A stretch of 64,000 nucleotides of DNA, from positions 124,001 through 188,000 of the forward strand of contig CM062379.1 in NCBI GenBank assembly GCA_031310005.1. The letters are read 5' to 3'. Position numbers and translations under genes: made by a program. The notes below the pieces were generated by a model. The model worked only from the letters and a program-made list of their open reading frames with translations. It was not told the origin of the DNA and made no database searches. The stretch is from Dactylellina haptotyla (lineage: Eukaryota > Ascomycota > Orbiliomycetes > Orbiliales > Orbiliaceae). Below, piece by piece: positions 1 to 11,300 of the stretch; position 1 is the first letter of the stretch, and each line of letters opens with the position of its first letter.

Positions 1-57
1 ATGTAGTCCGGGGGTATGCATGTAGTCCGGGGGTATGCATGTAGTCTGGGGGTATGC
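1..57. repeat. Three tandem copies of a 19-bp unit at the window edge
   Basis: The unit ATGTAGTCCGGGGGTATGC occurs three times head to tail (1-19, 20-38, 39-57). The third copy has one C-to-T change. The array touches the left edge of the window, so its true copy number is unknown. No gene is attached to it. Confidence 0.9.
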
Positions 58-2815
58 ATGTAACATTTAAATTCTATACCGGGGAAGGCTGACTCGGACT
101 TACCTTGCTGTTCGGATGAACGGCTCATAATTCTGGAGAATTTGAAACATATTTTGTACGCTGTCGAATTCGTATTTCGGACAGCTAATACACTATTTGA
201 CCATATGGTGTAAATTATGGGAGCGAAGGCTGGCACGTTGGGAAGCAAGAGCGAGCGAGATTTATACTAGAAGCAAAATATTTGAAATTATGTTAACTGA
301 TTATTGTCAAGTAAATACACCGTACACTGGATCTGCTCACAGGGAGGCAAGAGCTCGTCATTCGAAAACGAGTGGTCTTAGAAGTTCTGGGTTTTCTGAC
401 ACTTCACAGGCTGTTGGCAGATATTGATAGATAGAGAGGTAAGTACACTCGTTGGCGTTCATACGTTGTCGAGGAACCTTCGTATCATAACGCTTGCTAT
501 ATTCGGAATCGGCTTTATTGCCTTCGCCGTCAGCAGATGAGGACGAACCATTTCCATCAAGTTGGGAGGCTGCAGGTACCGCATGTGGGGTGAGAGTCTG
601 ATCAATAGTATTAGAACGGTGACAGCATTACCCTTGGCTACTTTGGAGATAGTTGTGGCAAAAACCTTGGGTCTGAACTGTTGGAATGGGATATGTTCAC
701 CGAAGAGTTCACTCTTATAGAACTCTCACATCAAGTGATATGCATATTATCGTAGCCCCAAAAATTTCTTTACAGCCTAACTTAGTATACAGTATCAATA
801 AGAATTTTATTAATCTTGTTAGAGCTATCGATAGCCAATCGAATACAGACGTATCCCGGGATAGATGAAATAAGGTTTAAAACGGTTACGGCAGCAGAAG
901 CTTGAATGGTATACTTGCTTTAGTGAAAGAAAAAGCAGAAAAGTGACCTAGATGAAAACTTTCAAGCTTGAAGGAGTTTATACAATAATCCGTAAAAATA
1001 AGTGCGGGGTGATTGCCGTCAGAGTGTGACGAATTTATCTGAAGAGGTAATAAAAGACTGTTGTCTGAAGTTACCTGATAGTTCTGTATGAGGAAGATAG
1101 AAGGCGGCATTCTAACGTTCCGAATTCTATTTTGCTTAACTTTCTAATGGCTGGCATCTCGCTATCAGCCATATACCGAAGCTTTAAGCAACTATGCTCT
1201 TACGAAGCATCGAACACCAAACACCTAGCTCGGGCGTAAGACGCTAAAACGGCTCTTTTCATACAGATCTGTACTTGCAAGATATCCGATTTCGCCAGAG
1301 TCAAATTCTAAATATCGAGTATATACGTCGCTAAGGTATTTCCACACTTTAAGCTCGATGACCTGTTACTTGGTAAGTTACTCTCTAAATTCTAGTAAGA
1401 TAAGATATTCGAGTTATTTAAGATACCCGAAAAAATGGCATCTGGCTTGCAAGACAAAGCTTATAAGTTAACTTCCTTATGTATTCGCTTTATGGGACCA
1501 GTACGGCATCTGGCCTTGCGAGACAAATGTACTTGTATGAAAACCAAATATAATCTTTTTAACGTGTTGTGGTAAGCAGGTTGTCTTGTTGCCCGATGCT
1601 AATTTGGCTGCAGATACATGCTGACTAGTAAGCAGTGAACCACGGCATCTGGCTTTCGAGACAAACATGTTAACAGTGAACAAATAAACCAAGAATCCTG
1701 TGCGGAAACCACGATATGAATCTCAATCATCAGCATTAACATTTAGTATTTTCTAGCGCCACCAGCGTGGCGACCAATACACCGTCCGAAAGTATTATCG
1801 GACCAAATCCATGGAAAGAATTTCTACCTCAATAGTAGTCCCCATGTCTGTCGCCTTGCAAATTCTACTTGCATGCCTACCTAACAAAACCTACCAATTC
1901 CACCGATAATACCAATGGATCAACTTTCCTCTTTTTATCAAGAGATCTAGGTAGATCTAACTGATCCGGAAGCTTTAACCAAATCGCGAGATCTAGAACC
2001 TCAGCAGATTCATTGTGGCCCTTGCCGGCCCTCCGACGAACATATATTCAGCCTCGGAATGATGGATATCCCCACTTTCTAAACACGCGGGATAATATGG
2101 AAATCACCTACTTCGCAGCATTTGCCTAGTGGAAACGGGTAGAGACACCAAGTTCAGGACTTTTGGGAGATGTATAGTATGTCAACCCGCTTTCGACTGG
2201 AGATCAGATTCCGCAAGTCGTTAACCAAGAATGGGACTTCTAAATCAAACTCCTGATAGCATCATGATTAGATGCCTTGGATCCGATGCAAATTTAGAAA
2301 CCTGGTTTTAGTTGAAATACCCGATGTTGAATTTAAGGTTTTTGCTAGCCTCGTTGCCAGCCCATGTTTGTTGTATTGGTTTACAGAGCAAGCAGACCCG
2401 AAATGCAAAAGACGCTATCCACGTTAGTACTAGTAACAAAATGTTTGCCCATCGTGAAAGGGAATATGTTCCAATAGCCAGTATCTGACTTTTCCCTTAG
2501 CTGTAAAGGGCCGTAGCGTATATCGGATATATGCTTATTTATTTGAAGTGCCGGGAACTTCCAATTTCGTTTCCAGATAGCCGTGCCTCGCCAAACCACC
2601 CTATTTCAAAGCCCGGGTAGCCAGAAGTTGGTCGTCAGCAACACACAAAGAACTGGCGAAGTAGTGAGCATCAAAGTGCGCGGATGTGCGTTGTGGGAAG
2701 GCGGTGAATTCTCTAGATCTTAGATCGGCTCAAATAGTGTCCATGGAGCCTGGCGAAAACAAAAAAGTTCTTTGAAAGACGAAAACTCCATGTACGACCT
2801 TCCTAAAGGAGTTCA
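58..2815. other. Gene-free stretch with dispersed short repeats
   Basis: No coding region here resembles a known protein, and the open frames are short and lack splice or codon support. The stretch holds a 12-bp perfect palindrome, GCTATCGATAGC (824-835). It also holds three copies of a motif starting GGCATCTGGC (1437-1460, 1505-1530, 1644-1670), which recurs at about 48.55 and 54.47 kb. Confidence 0.6.
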
Positions 2816-2819
2816 TACC

Positions 2820-3010
2820 CCCTGTCATATTTCTGGCGCGCGTCTCTACGCCCAAAGCCAATTCTCCTTTTGGAAAGCCGCAAATCCGAGGAACGACGAG
2901 GTATCACTTGCCACGCCTTTAGTTCTAAACCCTGTCATCTTTCTGGCGCGCGTCTGCCAGTCTTCCTTTTGGAAAGCCGCAAATCCGAGGAACAACGTGG
3001 TATCAATTGC
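2820..3010. repeat. Imperfect direct repeat, two copies of about 80-90 bp
   Basis: Two blocks start at 2820 and 2930 with CCCTGTCAT, followed by TTCTGGCGCGCGTCT. They share a second conserved block beginning TCCTTTTGGAAAGCCGC at 2864 and 2964. The spacing differs (110 versus 100 bp), so about 10 bp was gained or lost between the blocks. A shorter echo, TCCTTTTGGAAA, lies at 3306-3317. The repeat opens overlapping frames on both strands, none of which looks like a real protein. Confidence 0.8.
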
Positions 3011-3470
3011 GTCTACGACTTTAGTTTCCAAGCCCTTCTTATTCGAACCAGCGCGTATGCGTATGGCTGGAACATCAAGTCGGCCTTACAATGGAAAAAA
3101 GATTTTTGAAAAAAAGATTTAACTTATTTTTGAATGGGGAGTGAAACACGGAGTTCAAGAGCCTGGTATTTGAAAGCGAATATGAAAATTGTTCTAATGG
3201 GTTTATTCTTCAAGCATTTGAAGGGAAAGCCGGTATTCAATTTGAAAAACTTAAGTAGATATACACTAGTCTAACGCTTAACTCCTCTTACAAACAGCCA
3301 CCATATCCTTTTGGAAAAGCAGAAGCTCCTAACAATGAAAATAAAGATAACAAAAATAATTCTGCCGGTGAAATAAAACTTCAACGGATGTCTCGAATTC
3401 TTGTAATTTTACTCGTATGATATTCGATTGTTTTAAGCAAAGTAATATTTGCGCTGCATATCAAGTCCTT

Positions 3471-4547
3471 TCAATCTTGCTTCTCTTCAGCTCGATCCTT
3501 TAAGACTGCAGCGCGTCTTTCCATCTTGGCTTCTTGATCACGCTTGCCTTTTTTGCTGTACTCGGATTTTCCATTATTAATGTTGTAACCCGGATCAGCT
3601 GATTTAGTAGGAGCAGCATAATCGTAATCGCCTACATCGGTCTGAGGTGGTTCAACGGTAACTGTTTGAACTGATGTCTGGTAAACCGTTTTCGTGGTAC
3701 CCTTTGTCACCGTAGTTTTTGTGACTTTCTTAGTAGTTACATTCTTCTCACCGAAGGTCGTATTGCCGGGTCCTCTCATTTGGAATACCATGCAGCCTCC
3801 AAATGGGCCGTTCTGCGCATAATTCTCGCAACGCATAATGCAGACGTTATTATGGCTGTAGATTGAACCGCCGCAGACGAGGTCCTTTGGGATTGGAACC
3901 TCGAGATTACCAGTTTTGCCGATGCGGTCGTATAGCACGGAATATTGACCTGGGTCGATCGGAGGGATCTGGGCTACTGTCGAAGTCTGTAGCCAAGGGC
4001 CGAAATGAGCACCTGTTCCACTAACATCAAGTCTGCAACGGAACGGACCAGCTCCATCCTGGTTCACTGTGTAGATTTTCCACCTCAACCATCCACCCTG
4101 AGTAACTCTTGGCACCTGCAACTTTTTGGCTACTTGGTCTGCGAGTTCAGGAACATGATTGTAGGCATTCAAAGCATTCGGCAGATACTGCTGATAGAAA
4201 TTGTAGTTCTTATCCCAGAGGCTCATGCCTGCAAATCTCCCAGCATCGCCACCTGCTTTGATAGATCTTTCCAGAGTTTCGATGGTACCGCCACAGCCTT
4301 GTTCCATCCAGATACGAGGAACCTTCGGATTGGGGACGAGTGGATTCCCAAAAACCGTTACATCGAACTGATAAGGGAATAAATCTTGTCCTCCAAGTGG
4401 AACTGATGGGTCGACACCAAATCCAGCAGGGGCTCGTGCTTCTTCTGCATTACCCCATACCGCTAATACCTTCGCGTGCGCTGATACATATGGAATGACC
4501 GTGGCCTATTGTATCAAGGCAACGGTGATTGGCGTCGAGATATGCAT
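3471..4547 (-). pseudogene. Egh16-like (DUF3129 / MAS family) secreted protein, interrupted by a nonsense codon in the signal peptide
   Basis: The reading frame from ATG 4547 to the stop at 3471 is 359 codons with no intron and a single internal TAG at codon 14 (4508-4506). The first 24 residues would form a signal peptide (M-H-I-S-T-P..., ending V-S-A) followed by H-A-K-V-L-A-V-W-G-N. Downstream are the family hallmarks: an N-x-D-G-A-G segment, C-R-L-D, and the signature CIMRCENYAQNGPFGGC. The tail is Thr/Val-rich, then charged. Egh16-like proteins are secreted and expressed around appressorium formation in powdery mildew and rice blast; their biochemical role is unsettled. The copy at 49713-50786 has the same layout and an intact signal peptide. 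The rest of the frame is undamaged, so this is a recent pseudogene, a strain-specific null, a readthrough case or a base error. Translation could restart at Met 4307, but that product would lack a signal peptide. Confidence 0.85.
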
Positions 4548-7500
4548 TTTTAGAATGCTGGAAGGAAAGACTTGCGAAAAAGCTAAACAGGTGGGTAGAG
4601 ATATGAAAGTGTGAAATTCTTAGAGACTGTTCGAACTGGACATCTGCATTGTAGTTGTGTATTAAATTCTATGGACGAGCGCATCGTTTTATACTCATCG
4701 ATAGAAAGTAAATCGTATACCAAAGTGCTATTGCTATGTGCTTATGATGCTCTACAAGAAAGATTTAGGTGTCATTTGGATAGAATGCCGGTATATTATT
4801 TGGCGGTGAACTCCATTCTCGGGTACTGAGGACGCCCGGACTCCTCAAATATAGCCGGGTCAACGTAATGCTTGACAGGCTTGGTACCTAAATTAGCGAG
4901 GAATTGACTGAAGAATATGGTTTGAGGCGAACATGTGTCTGTGGTCTTATCGATATTGGAAGTTTTTAGAAGTTTGATGATAGTAAAAAACGTCGCAAGA
5001 ATCAAAATCGGGTATTGTCTCATCCCGTTTTGCCGACATTTCCAGAATTTGGTTGGCAATTCATCATCAACAAAGCTTTTGTTCGAATCACATCCTCTTT
5101 AACCGAAAAAAATTGAAACTGTGTCATAAATCAGGCTGTGCTATCTTATTATTGTTCGATGAGCCTATTGCACCCATTTACACTTGCTATAAAGTAATCC
5201 ATCAAAAGATTTCTAGATCATGGCATGCGGCATGCCGGCAAAGACATGCAAGGGATAGCAAAGCGCATGACATGACACGCACGCTAATGATGGCATGGTG
5301 AAAAGTGTTGCAAGCGTGGACTTGGCAGCTCGGGAATTTCGGCTAACTAGACAAAAACCTTAATTTCTGGTCAATGTGAACCTGGTTTGGATTTGGTTGG
5401 CAATGGTCATGAGGGTCTGGGCGACGCGACACTCCGTCTTGGCGACAAACAAGACCGGGAGGCGGTCCCGATTGTTGTTAGTTACCGGTTAGTAGTTCGA
5501 GCCAACGATTCAGGTCAGAGGCTCAACCCTCATACTTCTCAGGATTATCAGGATTATCCTTTTGCATATGGAGTTTTTTGAAACACCGCAACACGTTAAC
5601 ACGTCAATTTCAGACAGAATTCGCTATCCAATATCACAGTCACAAAAACACCAATTTTTCTTATTCTTGCCGCAAAGGCCTAATACCATTACTAAGCTTT
5701 CCGTAGATCTATTTTCCATAACTACCCGGCTGATATTCCGAGATGTTTTACTTCTCACCATAATACGTTAATATTTGCCAAGCCAACCTCCAGCATACAA
5801 ATTCAGAAGACTAAATAATTATGATTCGGTAAGGGAAAATGCCGAGTCAATAGCATCTAGTACTGGAAACCAGCCACCCAATCATCCAATGGCGTTGACT
5901 AACCCTAATTAAATATCTATAGAACTAGATGTTTAGCTAATTGGATAACAACCGCTAGCTGGATGCCTGGTGTAACGAAAACTATTTGAATGCCCCAATA
6001 ACTGAATTATGGGTACGAATGGAGCTGGCTTGAGCTGAGAAAATCAATATATCATAAGCTACAAAGAATTATAAAAAAAATGACCGAAAATTTATTATTA
6101 ACATTCAGAATAACTTATTTAGAAGTTGTAACAAATTCAGAATAATTTTATTGTATAGAAATTAGACGAAGAGTACTCGAGTAAGGTACATTTTTCTCGG
6201 TGCGTCGTCCGTTCAATTTTGGATATCGTTCACAGCCTCATACTCGATTGAGAAAACCGTTTTGTAACTACCCTATTTTGAACTCTAGTGCAAACTCAAA
6301 ATTGGCAGAGATAATTGTTGTTAGAGTACTCCTATGCGAATAGGGAGTCACAAGTCCTTCTAACCAAGGACCAAGAGCCTAGTAGTCCAGCAACTCGATT
6401 AAACCTTTTGAACTGATATTCAGTTGGCTGGATGAATTCGACGACCATGGTCCGTTGTAATATTTGTTGTCTAGACGTGCATGCCCGAAACGCGACCAGG
6501 GCAGAGGCCTAGACTGAAGTTTTGTACTCGTACAATTCGCCCAATACTGTTAGATTGGGTTCACTACTCTTAAACAGGCACAGTGAGCTGAGGTAGCCGT
6601 ATCTCTCCGCAAGTATTTGGGAGCTTGGGCCTTCAAGCAGATGATTATAGATCTCGGAGTATAGTTTGCCCCTGGGCCCGTAGTCGCGCAGGGCCGCCTT
6701 TCCATATTGTTAAATTTTTGACACTTGCAATTGATCGATGATCGATCATCTGGGCCTCTTTATATTTTCTTGTTGTCTAGTTTCATTTTCTGGCGAGATC
6801 GCCTCGTAGAACAGGGGAATTTATAATTCTCTTTTTCTTTTTTCTTTTCTTTTACGAATATGTTCTTCAGTCGCGATCCATTTTAAGAATAGTATATTCA
6901 TCTTGGAACTAGCATTTACTAGGTCACCAGGCCATCTGAGCAACCTTTACCGGGGAATCTTAACTTGTGCGAACTTCAAGCTATCTATACGGTTTAAATA
7001 TTATTAGATATAAATTGAATCAGGGGTTCGAAAATGATCGGACAAAAGACCTGAGAGGTTGGAAATAATGATGCTTCTTGGCTGAAGGCCAACAAGGAAG
7101 CAGACCCAGGAGTTGGATTCTGGGGTATCAGTGGGCATCGAACTGACGAAATGCCCTAAAGCGTGAGGATTCGCCGGTCATTCACTACATACTACCCATT
7201 AATGATCGCCCCTGTCTTAGACCTCAAGGACCGTCCCAGTCTTTAATTTTTGACTTGCACAAGCTAAACATATCCGTAATGGTATGTGTTGAGCGAGGGT
7301 GATTGTGGAGAGAGAGGCCTAAAGCATTGGCTGGGGAGGTTGGACGGGGCTATGATGAATAAACCCATGGTCTCGCAGACAACGCAACGCCAGAACTTTG
7401 TGTGGCACAAGCGCTGTTAGATGGTGAAAAACATTTCAAAAGATCAATAATTAACTTATTATGCATGTGGATGTATATGGACACTAAAACACCACGAGAA

Positions 7501-8115
7501 AACATCCAGGAGCTAGGCGAGCCCGATATATGCTACTAGGTGCCAGGCACCTCGCTAAATCCAAAGATGCTGGGTTACAAGGACGAACTTTACCGGGGCC
7601 GGATGATGTTACCAGTTGCGAAGTATGATATACCGTGCTCAAACGGCCGCGGCCTCGATCTAATCTCTAGTGGCAAATCCGATTATGCATTCAAAATCCC
7701 TGGGCTAACTTAATTCAGAAAAGGCACATGTCCGACTACCGATGGTGCAATCGAGCGGAGGTTATATGGCAGCGGTACAACGAAGGTTTTGGTCGCCAGC
7801 CCAGTTATCGATCGATTATATACGGTTATACTCAATCGAGTTAAAGAAGGCTGTTCATGATGGACCTAATCCAGACTGTCGTCGCAAGAAAACTACCGTT
7901 TTTTTAAGTAGTGTATAGTAACTAGACCGAATTTTCCGAGGTTTGATGCCAGTGCGATCACGAAATGCGTATGAATTATCTGCGAAACCTTGGGTAGGAA
8001 TATAGAGAAAGAGGTTTTGATATGGAACTTTCCTATACTGGGAAATCGGAACGGAAGGTGCACGTCTGACTGCTGAAAAATAGACAATGATACTGAAGAT
8101 GAGATCGCTCGCGGA
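4548..8115. other. Long gene-free stretch
   Basis: I see no supportable gene in about 3.6 kb. Local features are a cluster of CATG/CATGC words at about 5219-5300, a 14-bp perfect palindrome GATGATCGATCATC at 6737-6750, and a pyrimidine-rich run at about 6828-6852. Open frames here are under 100 codons and have no recognisable domains. The right end should contain the promoter of the giant repeat-protein gene. Confidence 0.55.
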
Positions 8116-8119
8116 ATCT

Positions 8120-8126
8120 CTATAAA
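8120..8126 (+). promoter_or_regulatory. Putative TATA box for the giant repeat-protein gene
   Basis: TATAAAG lies about 225 bp upstream of the ATG at 8350. Between them, GTAAGT at 8220 and a CGCAG acceptor ending at 8347 suggest an intron in the 5' untranslated leader that ends two bases before the start codon. Both calls are inference from sequence only. Confidence 0.35.
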
Positions 8127-8349
8127 GTGGCAGCATTCCGCTCACATCAAATCCATCCTTCTTCTAATCACCAGCTCATCAGCTATCGCTAGATTAATAT
8201 TTTTAAATTTGGCAATTGGGTAAGTAGCGGTTTTGGTTCGAAATAATCTTTGAAATTTGACTTCTCTGTACATAAGGTTAGTAATAATAAGGTAAGGATA
8301 CTACGAGAACCAGGTAGGTCTACAATATCAAATTAATTTAACCGCAGCA

Positions 8350-11300
8350 ATGCTGTTTGTGAAGGCGGCCTTGCATGCGGTGCTTCTTGCAAGCACCGTA
8401 GTTGCAAGTTCGTGCAAACCACCAAAGTCAAGTTGTACAAGTTATGGTATGAAGGACAACTCGGCATCTTGTATGGCGTATTTTACAAGCCAAAATATCG
8501 CTTTGGCAACCTGTACCCAAGTTATCAATAAACCCACTCCAACGACCACCCGATACGTGAAAAAGGGTAAATCGACCTGTACTCATGCCGCTACATCCAC
8601 CTCAACAAAGACCATCCATACCTCTTGCAATGTTATCACGCTACCGCGAAAAACGGTTACCAAGTGGTCGAGCAAAACCCAATGGGCGACGACAACTGTA
8701 TTGCAAGCAACTGTTACTAAGAGCACAAGGTTGGTGATATTTTCGGAGCGCTTCATCTGGTGATTGAGGAGAATCTAAAGAACTTTTATCAGCTGGTCTA
8801 CAAAAACCAAAACTGTAACAACTACCAAAACCATTGTCGGGAGCCCACCTGCAGCAAAGGGATATCTTAGGCGTGCGCTCTACGGAAATGCCATTCCAGC
8901 CTCTTGCTGTAAGTTTTCCCAATGTCACGAACGAATCGGTGAAGTTCTGATTGATTAATCCGCCGCCGTGTGTGTTGCGTGTTGTAGCCTGCTTCGCGAC
9001 CAAAACAAAGGTCAGCACCCGGACGCCCGCGCGCAAGACCAAGACGGCGTTGGTCCCCACGGGCTTCGTCCAGAAGACGACCACCCAGAAATACATCGTG
9101 ACCAAGACCATCGCCACCGCGAAGACGACGAAATGGAACACCAAAACGGTGAACCGCACGAAGACAGCATACTCGCTCAAGACCGTGACTGTCAAAACCG
9201 GGTCTACGAGCGTGGTTCGCAAAACCACGACGAAGACCGTCACCTCGACGAAGACGACCTACGTCAGCGCGCGCACCACATACATCACCTCGGCCGTCAC
9301 TGCGAGCCCTCGCCGGACGACCAAGACTGGCTCCGGCGGGCTTGTTACTGTGATCGCTTATGTCACGCTGCCGGCTACTACACGCATCAGCCTCGCCACC
9401 GGAGCCGCTTCTGCCTCGACCATCTTTCCTAAGGACAGCAATGGCCGTACGATCTTGGACGGTTCGAAGCCTAAGACTGTGATCACGTTTGTGACGGGTC
9501 CGTTTGTGACTGTTACCGCGCCAGCTACAGGCGCTGCTTCCGCGACAACAAAGCTCCCTACCAAAGTTGGTCAGCCGATTACCGTTAGCAAGTTTGTGTC
9601 CCTCAGCCGTACTACTGTTATCAGCTTGGCTACCGGTTCAGCGTCCGCAAAGACTTTCTATCCAACGGACAGCAACGGCCGCACCGTTCTTGATGGGTCG
9701 AAGCCACAGACTGTCGTGACCTACATTACGGGTCCATTTGTTACATTTTCAGCCGTGGCCACCGACGCCGCATCCGCCGTCACCAAGCTCCCCACCAAAG
9801 CGGGTCAACCAATCACAGTCAGCACTTTTGTTTCCCTCAGTCGTACTACTGCTATTAGCCTTGCAACCGCCGCCGCTTCTGCCACGACGCTTTATCCGAC
9901 AGATAGCAATGGTAATACTATTCTCGATGGATCTCAACCTGAAACGGTCGTCACCTATGTCACAGGTCCTTTTGTTACCGTTTCCGCGGTGGCCACAGGC
10001 GCCGCATCTGCCGTCACCAAGCTCCCCACTGAGGCCGGCCAACCAATCACAGTCAGCACTTTTGTTTCCCTTAGTCGCACCACCGCTATAAGTCTGGCAA
10101 CTGGCGCTGCTTCCGCCACGACGCTGTATCCAACAGATAGCAATGGTAGTACTGTTCTCGATGGATCCCAACCTCAAACAATTGTTACCTATGTCACAGG
10201 TCCATTTGTTACTGTTTCTGCCGTGGCCACAGGCGCCGCATCTGCGGTCACCAAACTTCCTACCGAAGCAGGCCAACCAATCACAATCAGCACCTTCGTT
10301 TCGATACCGGCAACAACTGTGGTTAGCCTTGCTGATGGTGGTCAGGTTTCCTCGGTTACATTATATCCTACAAATAGTGGCGGCCAAACAATCCTTGATG
10401 GTTCAGCTTCGAAGAGTGTGATTGTTTATATCACCGGTCCATATACGACTATCGCATCCCAAGCTTCCGCCCGGCCATCATCTAGAACGGTATTGCCGTT
10501 GGAACCCAGTGGGACCATTACGATCATCGACTTTATTACGAGAGCGGTTGTTTCTGTAACTAGCCCAGCTGTTGGCATTTCGCCTACGGTCACAACGCTC
10601 TCTGCAACAGACGCAACGGCGCCAATTACAGTTGTGGACTACCGATCCGTCACTACCGTTTTCCTTGCAAAGACCGGTACCACAACGGGCAGATCTACTT
10701 CCAGCCCCACAGATGCTAATCACGGGTATACCATTTTTGACTGGAGGGACGTCACGTCGGTCTATGTTCCAGCAACTGGAACCCAAGGCGCAACTGCTAC
10801 TACAGCTTTTCCAAGGGACTCTACTGGTTTCATTACCAAAATCTATGTCCGACCGATCACCAGTGCCTATAGTCCATATGATGGTAGCGTTCCCTCCCAA
10901 ACCACGGTTACACCAACCGATACAACTGCTCTTTTCTCTGTGATCGATTTTAGACCAGTTACCACTGTTTTGAGTCCAGTCACCGGAACTAATGGACCTA
11001 CAATTACTACGGCCTTCCCATCCGACGCCACAGCACCAATTTCTGTAATCGCCTACAAACCTGTGACTAGTGTCACCAGTGGTTACTCTGGTACTACTGC
11101 TTCCCTGAGTACTATTACTCCTGACTCTAGTGGTACCTTTACAGTTATAGATTTAAGACCTGTTACCACCGTCATCAGTCCGATATCCGGAGCTGGTGTT
11201 CCAACCGCCACTACCGCCTTCCCGACTGATCCAACTGGTCCCATTTCAGTTATCGAGTTCAGGCCGGTGACTACCATCACGTCTTCATACTCCGGGACTA

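Noticed and set aside
2846-3122. Overlapping 61-116 codon frames on both strands
   Set aside because: They exist because a direct repeat without stops lies here; the same residues simply repeat with the DNA.
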